A DNA stretch of 64,000 nucleotides from Rhodovulum euryhalinum (GTDB lineage: Bacteria > Pseudomonadota > Alphaproteobacteria > Rhodobacterales > Rhodobacteraceae): assembly GCF_004342445.1 (NCBI RefSeq), contig NZ_SLWW01000001.1, positions 310,001 through 374,000 on the forward strand. Reading direction: 5' to 3'. Positions 1-9,999 of the stretch are shown here, in pieces. Position numbers and translations under genes: made by a program. The notes beneath the pieces are model-generated. The model was not told where the DNA came from, did no database searches, and worked only from the letters and a program-made list of their open reading frames with translations. How positions within the stretch are numbered: position 1 is the stretch's first letter; each line of letters begins with the position of its first letter.

Positions 1-195
1 ACCGTGCAGCGCATCGAGGATGTGGGCCGCCACCGCATCGTGCGCGCCGATCTTCGGGGCTTTGCGGTCAACGCCGTCCTGCCGGAACGGATGCCGTTGC
101 CGGCGGATGCCGACCGCGTGGTGTTCGCCCCCGAACAGATCGGCGTCTTTGTCGACGACTGGCGCGTGGAACCCGCAAGCACAGGGGCAGCCTGA
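1..195 (+). CDS. ABC transporter ATP-binding protein, C-terminal end (glycerol-type importer, GlpT-like), partial
   Basis: Only the last 64 codons are in the window and the frame is open from the left edge. The peptide looks like the final TOBE-type beta domain of a sugar/glycerol ABC ATPase (DVGRHRIVRADLRGF, then FAPEQIGVFVDD). Its TGA overlaps the ATG of the following permease (TGATG), so the two are translationally coupled. The downstream order permease, permease, DUF2160, binding protein matches the rhizobial glpSTPQUV glycerol importer, so this is probably the second ATPase of that system. No Walker motifs can be checked because the rest lies outside the window. Confidence 0.75.
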   Translation, partial: TVQRIEDVGRHRIVRADLRGFAVNAVLPERMPLPADADRVVFAPEQIGVFVDDWRVEPASTGAA

Positions 196-1066
196 TGGAG
201 AAGACCCAGAACAACCGCGCCTGGTTCATGGTCCTGCCGGTCCTGGTACTGGTCGCCTTTTCCGCGATCATCCCCCTGATGACGGTGGTGAACTACGCGT
301 TCAACGACACATTCGGCAACAACGTCTTCTTCTGGGTCGGGCTTGAATGGTTCGAAGAGATGCTGGGCTCGGACCGGATGTGGGAGGCGCTGATGCGCCA
401 GTTGATCTTTTCTGCGGCGATCCTCGCCATCGAGGTGCCGCTGGGCATCGCCGTGGCGCTGTCGATGCCGAAAAAGGGGCTTTGGGCCTCGATCTGCCTG
501 GTTCTGCTGGCCCTGCCGCTGCTGATCCCCTGGAACGTGGTCGGCACGATCTGGCAGGTCTTCGCGCGGGTCGATATCGGTCTTCTGGGCAACACGCTGG
601 CCGAGTTCGGGATCGACTTCAACCTCGGCCAGAATGCCGGCGCCGCCTGGGCCACCGTCATTCTCATGGATGTCTGGCACTGGACCTCGCTGGTCGTTCT
701 GCTGGCCTATGCCGGGCTCCAGTCGATCCCCGAAGCCTATTACCAGGCCGCCCGCATCGACCAGGCCAGCCGGTGGGCGGTGTTTCGCCATGTCGAACTG
801 CCCAAGCTGAAGGGCGTGCTGCTGATCGCCGTCCTGCTGCGGTTCATGGACAGCTTCATGATCTACACCGAACCCTTCGTCGTGACAGGCGGCGGCCCGG
901 GCTCGGCCACCACCTTCCTGTCGATCGACCTTGTCAAGATGGCCCTTGGGCAATTCGACCTCGGCCCCGCCGCCGCCTTCTCGATCATGTATTTCCTCGT
1001 GATCCTGCTGGTCAGCTGGGCCTTCTACACGATCATGGTGAACCTTGACCGCGAGGAGCGGACCGA

Positions 1067-1070
<4 letters not shown>
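195..1070 (+). CDS. glpP: ABC transporter permease, MalF/UgpA type (glycerol importer, GlpP-like)
   Basis: A 291-aa inner-membrane permease with about six hydrophobic segments, the first at residues 11-33. The cytoplasmic EAA loop that docks the ATPase is clear near residues 180-205 (EAYYQAARIDQASRWAVFRH), followed by a proline-rich LPKLK turn. It starts on an ATG overlapping the upstream ATPase stop and overlaps the next permease by 4 nt, so it is an internal operon gene. With its MalG-type partner it should form the transmembrane pore. The glycerol assignment rests on gene order with the DUF2160 gene and the roughly 570-aa binding protein; sequence alone would only support a carbohydrate/polyol importer. 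Confidence 0.85.
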
Positions 1071-1939
<869 letters not shown>

Positions 1940-2000
1940 TGGCGCCGCGCCGCCGCATGACGCGACACGCGCCCCGCCCCGCAGCCGGAGGGATGACGCC

Positions 2001-2402
2001 ATGACGCGCAACCGCTGGACCCTCGTCTCGGCCGCAACGGCCCTTGTGCTTCTGGCGATCCTCGGCCTGCTGCTTGCGGCCGTGCCCCGGGAGGGCGGCG
2101 AGTGGCTCTGGACCGACCAGATGACCAAGGGCGGCTGGATGGCCTGGTCTTTCCCGGTCGCGCTGTTCTTCTGGGTCATCGGCACGATCCTCGTGGTCTT
2201 CACGTTGCTGGCGATCCGGTTTCCGGAAACACCCCGGGTCGGCGTGCTGGGCATCGAGACGACGCGCGGCGACCGGCTGTTCATCACGCTTCTGGGATCC
2301 GCGTTCATCAACATCGCCTGGCTGGGCCTCGACATCGGCCCGCAGCCATGGGCGTTCGCCGCCTGCGCCCTCTACGCGGCGCTCGTCTTCTGGAAGGTCT
2401 GA
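2001..2402 (+). CDS. glpU: DUF2160 small membrane protein of glycerol ABC transporter (GlpU-like)
   Basis: A 133-aa protein with about four hydrophobic segments (residues 8-29, 46-67, 82-104 and 112-130) and a short loop (RFPETPRVGVLGIETTRGD) between the second and third. The family (DUF2160) is found almost exclusively beside glycerol-type ABC permeases and was called GlpU in rhizobia; its molecular role is not established. I chose the ATG at 2001 because GGAGGG lies 8 nt upstream and the N-terminus runs straight into helix 1; the open frame extends further 5' but has no better start. Confidence 0.8.
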   Translation: MTRNRWTLVSAATALVLLAILGLLLAAVPREGGEWLWTDQMTKGGWMAWSFPVALFFWVIGTILVVFTLLAIRFPETPRVGVLGIETTRGDRLFITLLGSAFINIAWLGLDIGPQPWAFAACALYAALVFWKV

Positions 2403-2521
2403 CGCATGCGCCCCGCCCCCGGCCGCCGTCAGCCACCACGCGAGGCACACGTCCGCCGCCCCCGGGAACGGCGCGCCGCGGACGGCTGCAAAACCGAAGT
2501 CAAGGTCAAGGGAGGACCAGG

Positions 2522-4237
2522 ATGAAACGACTGATGATGACGACGGCGGCGGTTTCGCTGACGCTCGGCATGCCGGCCTTTGCCGGCATGGAAGAGGCGA
2601 TGGAGTTTCTCGACTCCGAGATCGGGGGGCTCTCTGTCCTGTCGCGGGAGGACCAGGAAGCAGAGATGCAGTGGTTCGTCGACGCCGCGGCGCCGTTCGA
2701 GGGCATGGAGATCAGGGTCGTCTCCGAAACCATCACCACCCATGAATACGAGGCCCAGGTCCTGGCGCCCGCCTTCAGCGCGATCACCGGCATCAAGGTC
2801 ACCCACGACCTGATCGGCGAGGGAGACGTTGTGGAACGCCTGCAGACCCAGATGCAGTCGGGCGAGAACATCTACGACGCCTACATCAACGACAGCGACC
2901 TGATCGGCACCCACTGGCGCTATCAGCAGGTCCGCAACCTGACCGACTGGATGGCGGGCGAAGGGGCGGACGTGACCAACCCCGGTCTCGACCTCGACGA
3001 CTTCATCGGCACCCAGTTCACCACCGGGCCCGACGGCAAGCTCTATCAACTGCCGGACCAGCAGTTCGCGAACCTCTACTGGTTCCGCTATGACTGGTTC
3101 ACCGATCCCAAGACGATGGAGGATTTCAAGGCCGCCCATGGCTACGACCTCGGCGTGCCGGTCAACTGGTCGGCCTACGAGGACATCGCCGAATTCTTCA
3201 CCGGCCGCGACATGTCCTATATCGGCGGGCCGGACTCGGTCTATGGCAACATGGATTATGGCAAGAAGGATCCCAGCCTCGGCTGGCGCTATACCGACGC
3301 GTGGATGTCGATGGCGGGCATGGGCGATGTCGGCGAGCCGAACGGCCTGCCGGTCGACGAATGGGGCATAAGGGTGAACGAGAACAGTCAGCCGGTGGGC
3401 TCTTGTGTCGCCCGGGGCGGCGCGACGAATTCGCCCGCCGCCGTCTACGCGATCCGCAAGGCGGCGGAATGGCTGGAGAAATACGCCCCACCCGCCGCCG
3501 CCGGCATGAACTTTGCCGAGGCTGGCGCGGTGCCCGCCCAGGGTCAGGTCGCCCAGCAGATGTTCTGGTACACCGCCTTCACCGCCTCGATGGTGGCGCC
3601 GGAACTGCCGGTCATGAACGAGGACGGCACGCCGAAATGGCGAATGGCCCCCAGCCCGCACGGCGTCTACTGGCAGGAGGGCATGAAGGTCGGTTACCAG
3701 GATGCCGGGTCGTGGACGCTGATGAACTCGACCCCCACCGACCGCGCCAAGGCCGCCTGGCTCTATGCCCAGTTCGTGACCTCGAAGACCGTGGACCTCA
3801 AGAAGTCGGATGTGGGCCTGACCTTCATCCGTGAATCGACGATCAACTCGGATCATTTCACCGAGCGCGCGGCCAAGCTTGGCGGGCTGATCGAGTTCTA
3901 CCGCTCGCCCGCCCGTCTGCGCTGGTCGCCCACCGGTACCAACGTGCCCGACTACCCCAAGCTCGCGCAGCTTTGGTGGCAGAACATCGGCGACGCGCTT
4001 TCGGGCGACAAGTCCCCGCAAGAGGCGCTGGACGCACTCTGCGCCGAGCAGGAGCGCGTGCTGGAACGGCTCGAGCGGGCCGGAGTGATGGGTGATCTCG
4101 GACCGAAGCTGAACGAGGAGCAGGACCCGGAATACTGGCTGGGCCAGCCGGGCGCGCCCAAGGCCATGCTTGAGAACGAGGAGGAAGAACCGATCACCGT
4201 GTCCTACGACGAGTTGATCAAGTCCTGGAACCAGTGA
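2522..4237 (+). CDS. glpV: ABC transporter substrate-binding protein, glycerol-type (GlpV-like)
   Basis: A 571-aa periplasmic binding protein. A Sec signal peptide covers about residues 1-20 (MKRLMMTTAAVSLTLGMPAF, then AGM). The mature part is longer than typical family 1 sugar-binding proteins (about 400 aa) and has an N-terminal extension before the lobe beginning EIRVVSETITTHEYE, which fits the GlpV family. Start: ATG at 2522 with GGAGGA 5-10 nt upstream; 119 nt separate it from the DUF2160 gene. As last transporter gene it probably supplies the ligand-capturing component. A GC hairpin follows the stop at about 50 nt. Confidence 0.85.
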   Translation: MKRLMMTTAAVSLTLGMPAFAGMEEAMEFLDSEIGGLSVLSREDQEAEMQWFVDAAAPFEGMEIRVVSETITTHEYEAQVLAPAFSAITGIKVTHDLIGEGDVVERLQTQMQSGENIYDAYINDSDLIGTHWRYQQVRNLTDWMAGEGADVTNPGLDLDDFIGTQFTTGPDGKLYQLPDQQFANLYWFRYDWFTDPKTMEDFKAAHGYDLGVPVNWSAYEDIAEFFTGRDMSYIGGPDSVYGNMDYGKKDPSLGWRYTDAWMSMAGMGDVGEPNGLPVDEWGIRVNENSQPVGSCVARGGATNSPAAVYAIRKAAEWLEKYAPPAAAGMNFAEAGAVPAQGQVAQQMFWYTAFTASMVAPELPVMNEDGTPKWRMAPSPHGVYWQEGMKVGYQDAGSWTLMNSTPTDRAKAAWLYAQFVTSKTVDLKKSDVGLTFIRESTINSDHFTERAAKLGGLIEFYRSPARLRWSPTGTNVPDYPKLAQLWWQNIGDALSGDKSPQEALDALCAEQERVLERLERAGVMGDLGPKLNEEQDPEYWLGQPGAPKAMLENEEEEPITVSYDELIKSWNQ

Positions 4238-4287
4238 CCGGACCGGCGGAGGAGCACGCCTGCCCTCCCACGCGAAACGATCCCGGA

Positions 4288-4307
4288 GCGGCGGAGCGAT
4301 CCGCCGC
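4288..4307 (+). terminator. GC hairpin with GCGA tetraloop after the binding-protein gene
   Basis: GCGGCGGA pairs perfectly with TCCGCCGC around the loop GCGA (a GNRA tetraloop), 50 nt after the GlpV-like stop and about 120 nt before the next gene. There is no T-run, so it may be an attenuating or mRNA-stabilising structure instead of a full terminator. Confidence 0.5.
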
Positions 4308-4425
4308 CCCGACAAGGGGCGGCCTGCCATGCCGCCGGGCCGCGCAACCACCGGCCGCGCCCGATGCCGGGCCAGGCACAACAAATGCCCCGGGGCGGGC
4401 GATGCAGGATCAGGAGGACAGGGGA

Positions 4426-6213
4426 ATGGCCAGGCTTCATGCGGGGGATCTCGTGGTCGAGATGCTGATGGAGTTCGGAGTGGAATACGTCTTCGGGATG
4501 CCCGGGGGCCAGACCACCGCGCTGCATGACGCGATCTCGCGCCGCCAGGACCGGATCCGCCACATCCTGATGCGCGACGAGCGCAACGCGGCCTATGCCG
4601 CCGATGGATACGCCCGCGTGACCGGCAAGGTCGGCGTGTGCGACGCGACCGTGGGCCCCGGCGCGAACCTCTTGCCCGCGGGCTTTCTGGAGGCGTTGAA
4701 CGCCTCGATCCCGATGGTCGGAATCCTGGGCGACGTGCCGCTTGACTGGCTGTCGCTCAAGCAGAAGGGCATCGCCAGCCAGGGCTTCGACCAGGTCGCG
4801 TTCTTCAAGACATGCTGCAAGGACGCCTTGCAGGTGCCGACACTGGCCGCGCTGCCCGAGATGGTGCGCACCGCGTTCCGCATCGCCACCGCGCCAAGGC
4901 CCGGCCCCGTGGCGCTGGTCATCCCGCACGACATTTTCGATGCCGACTGGGATCCAAAGACCCTGCGGGCCACGACCGATGATCGCACCGTGCGCAGCCC
5001 CTACCTGCGCTCGGTTGCGCCGCAATCCGAGATCGACCGGGCCGCCAGGCTGATCCGCAAGTCCAAGCGGCCGGCGCTGGTCTGCGGCGGCGGGGTGCAC
5101 GGTTCGGACGCGGCGGCGGATGTGACCGCCTTTGCCGACCGGCTCGGCGGGCTCGTGGTGACATCGCTTTCCGGCAAGGGCTCGGTGCCCGAGACGCGCG
5201 AGTATTGCGCGGGCGTGCTGAACCCGCTGGGGGCCGAGGCCGCCATCGAGCTGATCATCGAGGCCGACCTGGTGATCTGGTGCGGCTCCAAGGTCAGCCA
5301 GAACACGGGCATGAACTGGACCCTGCCGACACCCGAGCAGGCGACCATCACCATCGACTGCGATCCCCTGGAACATGGCCGGACCTTCCGGCCGACCGTG
5401 CCGCTTCTGGGCGACGTGCGCGAGACGATCCGCGCGCTCGATGCCGCGATGGGCGACAGCCGCGCCGGAAAGCACCGCAAATGGCAAAAGCGGATCGCCG
5501 AGGTCAAGGCCACGTGCGACGCCACAAGGCAGGACGAGATGGCCTCGAACCGGATCCCCGTCCAGCCGCCGCGCATCATGGCCGAGATCGCCGCACGTCT
5601 GGGCGAGAAGGACATCGTCGTGTCCGACGCTTCGTTCGCGGCGGGCTGGATCTCGGGCTATCTGCTGGCGAAGGAACCCGGGCGCAAGTTCATCTTCGCC
5701 CGGGGCCAGGGCGGGCTTGGGTATTCCGTGCCGGGGGCGATCGGCGCGGCAACGGTCGCGCCGAAGGGGGCGCGGATCGTCACCGTCGCGGGTGATGGCG
5801 CATTTTCCTACACGATCGGCGAACTGGCCACCCAGGCCCAGTACAACCAGCGCATCGTCAACGTGGTCATCAACAACGGCAAGCTCGGCTGGATCAACTT
5901 CTGGCAGAAGTTCTACTTCGGCAAGACGCAGTCGGTCGATCTCGAGACCCAGAGCACCGTGCCCGGCTATGCGGCGGCGGCCTCTGCGCTGGGCCTCAAG
6001 GGCTTCTATGTCGAGAAGCCCGACGAGATCGGCCCCGCGCTGGACGCCGCCTTTGCCCATGACGGCCCATCGGTCGTCGAGGTCCGTATCGACGAGATGG
6101 CCACGCCGATCCACTCCTTCAAGCGCCGCCTGAAAGAGCCCGAGGACAAGGAACGCAAACGCCCCGGCACCGTCTACAAGCTGCGCGAGTGGAAGGTCTC
6201 GCCGGACCTCTAG
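4426..6213 (+). CDS. Thiamine-diphosphate-dependent enzyme, acetolactate synthase-like
   Basis: A 595-aa member of the three-domain ThDP family (PYR, central, PP). The PYR domain carries the expected catalytic Glu in MRDERNAAYAADGYARVTG (about residue 50). The PP domain has the metal/ThDP motif GDGAFSYTIGEL through INN (about residues 450-485). The Glu argues against glyoxylate carboligase, which lacks it; substrate is otherwise open (acetolactate synthase-like, or another 2-oxoacid carboligase or decarboxylase). Start: ATG at 4426, preceded by AGGAGG at 4412-4417; an in-frame ATG at 4402 has no such site. It lies 188 nt downstream of the glycerol-type transporter on the same strand, so co-transcription is possible. 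Confidence 0.8.
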   Translation: MARLHAGDLVVEMLMEFGVEYVFGMPGGQTTALHDAISRRQDRIRHILMRDERNAAYAADGYARVTGKVGVCDATVGPGANLLPAGFLEALNASIPMVGILGDVPLDWLSLKQKGIASQGFDQVAFFKTCCKDALQVPTLAALPEMVRTAFRIATAPRPGPVALVIPHDIFDADWDPKTLRATTDDRTVRSPYLRSVAPQSEIDRAARLIRKSKRPALVCGGGVHGSDAAADVTAFADRLGGLVVTSLSGKGSVPETREYCAGVLNPLGAEAAIELIIEADLVIWCGSKVSQNTGMNWTLPTPEQATITIDCDPLEHGRTFRPTVPLLGDVRETIRALDAAMGDSRAGKHRKWQKRIAEVKATCDATRQDEMASNRIPVQPPRIMAEIAARLGEKDIVVSDASFAAGWISGYLLAKEPGRKFIFARGQGGLGYSVPGAIGAATVAPKGARIVTVAGDGAFSYTIGELATQAQYNQRIVNVVINNGKLGWINFWQKFYFGKTQSVDLETQSTVPGYAAAASALGLKGFYVEKPDEIGPALDAAFAHDGPSVVEVRIDEMATPIHSFKRRLKEPEDKERKRPGTVYKLREWKVSPDL

Positions 6214-6513
6214 GCGATCAGCACACCTGCTGTGACCATTCCGGCGCGCGGTCTTGCGGCAAGCGCATGCAAGGCGAGTCCCCGGATGGGCGATTGCGCG
6301 ATGAACTGGGGGCTGGGGCGCATTCAGGGGCCGATGCAAACCGGGGCGGAATTTGGCTCCGGTTCTGCCAATTGTGCGATCCACAAGGCTGCCCCGATGC
6401 CGGGACTGGCCTGATCCATGGGCACGGGCGGCGGCGTGGCATGGCCGCGGAAACGCCCTGTTAGTGAGTCGTCCCTATGAATTCGAAGGGCTGATTGCGC
6501 GAAAGGATGAGTC
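6214..6513. other. Intergenic region between the ThDP enzyme and the chemoreceptor
   Basis: About 300 nt with no convincing gene on either strand; short open frames here have atypical composition and no ribosome-binding sites. I see no strong hairpin. The segment just before 6514 must hold the chemoreceptor promoter, but no clear sigma-70 or sigma-28 element could be recognised. Confidence 0.5.
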
Positions 6514-8403
6514 ATGCCCGAAGCCCTCTACAAGATATCCACTCGGATCTACGCCATCGTCGTTCTGGCGCTTGGCCTGACCGCTTTCCTGTCCGTGTTC
6601 CTTCTGCTGCGGGCCGTCGACAACGCCTATGACATGCGCGCCAAGGAATTACATTCGCTGACCGAGACCGCGATCAGCCTGCTTGCCGAACTGGACGGCA
6701 AGGTCCAGGCGGGCACGCTTGACCCCGAGGAGGCCAGGGAGCAGGGGCGCATCCTGCTGTCGACCTTCCGGTTCGGGCATGACGGATATTTCTTTGCCTT
6801 CGACGAGGCCATGGTGTTCCGGGCGCATCCCTTCAGACCTGAATGGGTTGGCACGGACCAGTCCGGTTTCGAGGACATCAACGGACTGAAGCTGATCCAG
6901 GAAATGAACCAGGTCGTGCGGACCAAGGGGGCGGGTCGCGTCGACTACTGGTTCAACAAGCCCGGCAGCGACGTGCCCGAGATGAAGATGGGCTATGTCA
7001 TGGCGTTCGACCCCTGGGGCTGGCGAATCGGCAGCGGAGCCTATGTGGCGGACATCCGGGCCGATCTGGCCAGCATGCGCAATGCCGCAATCCTGACGCT
7101 GGTGATCAGTCTGGTGCTGCTGTCGGGGGCGTCCTACCTGCTGGTGCGCAGCGTGACGAGACCGCTTTCCGCCATCGTGGCCTCGATGGACGACGTGGCC
7201 CATGCCCGCTACGACACCCGGATCGAGGTCGCAGACCGGCGCGACGAGATCGGCGTTCTGGGCCGCAATCTTGCGGCCTTTCGCGATCAGTTGGCCCGCG
7301 CGGACGAGATGGCCGCCGCGCAGGAACGCGACCGGCTCGACCAGGAGCGGGTGGTGCGGGAATTGCGAACGGCAATGCGAACGCTGGCCGAGGGCGATCT
7401 TACCGCGCCGCTGGAACAGCCGTTCCCCGCCTCCTACGAGGAACTGCGCGCGGATTTCAATTCAACGGTGGACACGTTGAACGATCTGATCGGCGCCCTG
7501 ATCGAGAACGCCCGCGAGATCCACGCACGGGCCGACGAAATCGGGTCGGCCTCGGACGAACTTTCGCGACGGACGGAAAACCAGGCGGCGACGCTTGAGG
7601 AAACCGCTGCGGCCCTGGACGAACTGACCACGAGCGTGCGCGCCGCGGCCGAAGGCGCCTCGGAAGTCGAAAAGGTCGTGAAAGAGGCCGGCAAGGATGC
7701 CGAGGGCAGCGGCCAGGTGGTTGAGAACGCCATCGGCGCAATGTCCTCGATCAAACGCTCGTCGGACGAGATCACCCAGATCATCGGGGTGATCGACGAC
7801 ATCGCGTTCCAGACCAACCTGCTGGCGCTGAACGCCGGCGTCGAGGCAGCGCGGGCCGGCGAGGCGGGGCGCGGCTTTGCCGTCGTCGCGTCCGAGGTGC
7901 GCGCGCTGGCGCAGCGGTCCTCGGACGCGGCCAGAGAGATCAAGACGCTGATCGAGGCGAGTTCGGAACACGTGGATTCCGGCGTGTCGCTGGTCAATCT
8001 CACCGGCGAGGCGCTCCGTCAAATCGTCCAGCGGGTGGGCAACATTGCCCGGCTGGTGACCGACATCGCCACCGGCGCGCAGGAACAGTCGGTGGGCCTG
8101 GGCGAGATCAACGTGGGCGTGACCCAGCTCGACCAGGTGACCCAGCAGAACGCCGCCATGGTCGAGGAATCGACCGCCGCAAGCGCCACGTTGCGGGACG
8201 AGGCCGATGCCTTGCAGCGGATGGTCTTGCGGTTCCGGGTCAGGCGGTCGCCGGGGACAGGCAGATCTTCGTCCGCCCTTCCGGCCCCTGGCGCACGCGA
8301 GTTCGAGCCGGTCGCATTGCCGTCCGGAACCCCGGACCGCGCGACCAAGAACGCAGGGTTCTCGCCGAAGCAGGCAGTAAACGCGGGCTGGCAGGACTTC
8401 TGA
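6514..8403 (+). CDS. Methyl-accepting chemotaxis protein with periplasmic single Cache domain
   Basis: A 629-aa transducer. TM1 is at about residues 13-35; the periplasmic part (about 36-190) has single-Cache (sCache_2) features such as FGHDGYFFAFDE and DPWGWRIGSGAYV; TM2 is at about 190-212; a HAMP segment follows (SVTRPLSAIVASMDD). The signalling domain has the conserved hairpin AFQTNLLALNAGVEAARAGE near residue 430. The tail beyond residue 575 is low complexity. It should sense a small periplasmic ligand (often a short organic acid in this Cache class) and control CheA. Start: ATG at 6514 with AAAGGA upstream. It is a single-gene unit. Confidence 0.93.
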   Translation: MPEALYKISTRIYAIVVLALGLTAFLSVFLLLRAVDNAYDMRAKELHSLTETAISLLAELDGKVQAGTLDPEEAREQGRILLSTFRFGHDGYFFAFDEAMVFRAHPFRPEWVGTDQSGFEDINGLKLIQEMNQVVRTKGAGRVDYWFNKPGSDVPEMKMGYVMAFDPWGWRIGSGAYVADIRADLASMRNAAILTLVISLVLLSGASYLLVRSVTRPLSAIVASMDDVAHARYDTRIEVADRRDEIGVLGRNLAAFRDQLARADEMAAAQERDRLDQERVVRELRTAMRTLAEGDLTAPLEQPFPASYEELRADFNSTVDTLNDLIGALIENAREIHARADEIGSASDELSRRTENQAATLEETAAALDELTTSVRAAAEGASEVEKVVKEAGKDAEGSGQVVENAIGAMSSIKRSSDEITQIIGVIDDIAFQTNLLALNAGVEAARAGEAGRGFAVVASEVRALAQRSSDAAREIKTLIEASSEHVDSGVSLVNLTGEALRQIVQRVGNIARLVTDIATGAQEQSVGLGEINVGVTQLDQVTQQNAAMVEESTAASATLRDEADALQRMVLRFRVRRSPGTGRSSSALPAPGAREFEPVALPSGTPDRATKNAGFSPKQAVNAGWQDF

Positions 8404-8413
8404 GGAAGTCCGC

Positions 8414-8441
8414 TCCCGCCCCTGCGCAGACAGGGGCGGGA
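8414..8441 (+). terminator. Strong hairpin terminator after the chemoreceptor gene
   Basis: A perfect 11-bp stem (TCCCGCCCCTG / CAGGGGCGGGA) with a 6-nt loop lies 11 nt after the chemoreceptor stop. No T-tract follows, which is common for GC-rich alphaproteobacterial terminators. Confidence 0.75.
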
Positions 8442-8917
8442 CAAAGGCAACCGCGCGAAAACACAGCCTGAAAGCGCCCGTGCCCCCGCGCTCGGCCACG
8501 GCTGGCGAATCAAACGTCACGTCAGGGTCCGGACCGATCCGGGACATCGCGGTGCCAGACGACGCCTTGTCCGAGGTAGCGTCCTATATTTCGCGCCAGC
8601 CGCGCGGGCGCTTTACTGCGGCCCCACGGACCCCGCCGACTCCGGTCACCCCACCAGGCCACGATGCCGGAACGGGCGCCCATCTGGTTTTTCACAACCG
8701 CCCCGCTGGCCCTTGCGCGGCGCATCCCCGCATGGGGGTGTGCATCTGCTCTGGCCGGGTGCCGGGCGTCGATGGCTGCGGCCACCATCCGACAATTTCA
8801 GTAAGGTATTGCGCATAGGGGTCGGATGTGCTGTCTTTGTGAATGTTCGATCCAGCCACACGGCGCCTCCGCGGCACCGCGCCAGGCGAACCCAAGTCAA
8901 GTCCCCGGGGTGCGAAC
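8442..8917. other. Intergenic region upstream of the TonB-system operon
   Basis: About 475 nt without a supportable gene. Overlapping short frames on both strands lack ribosome-binding sites. A comparatively AT-rich patch at about 8790-8850 (ACAATTTCAGTAAGGTATTG) is the likeliest promoter zone for the operon starting at 8918; I could not fit a clean -35/-10 pair or a known iron-regulator box. Confidence 0.4.
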
Positions 8918-9349
8918 ATGATCCTGAAAACCCGAGTCCTGCTGTTGGCTGCCGGGCTTGCGGCGCAAGCGCAGCCTGCCATGGCGGACGATCCGCCGGC
9001 GGCGCGGCTGTCGCTGGAACTCAATGCCGTTGCCGAGACCGAGGGCGGCTGCCTGCTCAGCTTCGTCGCCACGAATGGACACGGCACCGACATCGACTCG
9101 GCGGTGTTCGAGACGGTGCTGATGGATGGTGGGGGCCGGGTCGACCGGCTGACGCTCCTTGATTTCGGCGCGCTGCCAGCAGGACGGCCGCGGGTCCGGC
9201 AGTTCGTGGTGCCAAACCTTGCCTGCGGCGATCTGGGCCGGGTGCTGGTCAACGGGGCAAGTGCCTGCGCAGCGGGCGATCTGGGCGAGGCGGCCTGCAC
9301 CGAGGGCTTGATCCTCACGACACGGACGGATGTGGAGTTGGTCGGATGA
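8918..9349 (+). CDS. Small periplasmic protein of the TonB-system operon, unknown function
   Basis: A 143-aa protein with a Sec signal peptide (MILKTRVLLLAAGLAAQAQPAMA, cleavage after residue 23). The mature part is about 120 aa, predicted mostly beta, with four cysteines (in GGCLL, NLACGDL, ASACAAG and EAACTEG) that could form two disulfides. Its stop overlaps the ExbB start by 4 nt, so it is the first gene of the exbB-exbD-exbD-tonB operon and presumably serves the energy-transducing complex or its cargo in the periplasm. I do not recognise the family. The ATG at 8918 is chosen because it begins the signal peptide. Confidence 0.7.
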   Translation: MILKTRVLLLAAGLAAQAQPAMADDPPAARLSLELNAVAETEGGCLLSFVATNGHGTDIDSAVFETVLMDGGGRVDRLTLLDFGALPAGRPRVRQFVVPNLACGDLGRVLVNGASACAAGDLGEAACTEGLILTTRTDVELVG

Positions 9350-9999
9350 TGGACGCGCTGACCGAGACGATCCGGCGCGGCGCCGATCTGGGCGGGCCGG
9401 TTGTGGTGGTGCTGGCCCTGCTGTCGGTCGCGGCGCTGGCGGTGATGCTTTACAAGCTTTGGCAGTTTGCCGCGGCGGGGGTGGGGCGGCACCGGGCGCT
9501 GATGGATGCGGTCGCGGCCTGGGACGCGGGCGACCGGGTCGGCGCGCGACTGGCGCTCGACGCCTCGTCCAGCTATCTCGCCCCGGTGGTGGAAATGGCG
9601 ATGACGGGCGGGGCCGGGGCCGAGCGGCTGGAGGCCGAGGCCGAGGCCCGCTTTGCCCGGCTGGAACGGGGCTTTCGTTTGCTTGACTCGGTGGCGCAGG
9701 TTTCGCCGCTTCTGGGTCTTTTCGGCACGGTGCTGGGCATGATCTCGGCCTTCCAGGCGTTGCAGGACGCGGGCGCGCAGGTCGACCCCGCGATCCTAGC
9801 GGGCGGTATCTGGGTGGCGTTGCTGACCACCGCGGTGGGGCTGGCTGTGGCGATGCCGACCGCGCTGGTGCTCAGCTGGTTCGAAAGCCGGATCGACGCC
9901 GAGCGGGTGCTGGCCGGTCAGGCGATCCAGACCGTGCTGACACCCACAGGCCGGCGGACGGCGGCGGACGGCGTGGCGGGCGCCCCGGTCCATGCGTAG
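9346..9999 (+). CDS. exbB: ExbB/TolQ/MotA-family proton channel protein
   Basis: A 217-aa inner-membrane protein with the ExbB layout: TM1 at about residues 17-38, a long cytoplasmic region, then TM2 and TM3 in the C-terminal half. The characteristic segment LLDSVAQVSPLLGLFGTVLG and GGIWVALLTTAVGLAVAMP mark the MotA/TolQ/ExbB channel domain. It forms the proton channel with ExbD to energise TonB. It overlaps the upstream small gene by 4 nt and exbD by 8 nt. Confidence 0.93.
   Translation: MMDALTETIRRGADLGGPVVVVLALLSVAALAVMLYKLWQFAAAGVGRHRALMDAVAAWDAGDRVGARLALDASSSYLAPVVEMAMTGGAGAERLEAEAEARFARLERGFRLLDSVAQVSPLLGLFGTVLGMISAFQALQDAGAQVDPAILAGGIWVALLTTAVGLAVAMPTALVLSWFESRIDAERVLAGQAIQTVLTPTGRRTAADGVAGAPVHA

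Noticed and set aside
4204-6384. A 726-codon minus-strand open frame over the ThDP enzyme
   Set aside because: Shadow of the ThDP gene, which has conserved PYR and PP motifs; the antisense product has none.
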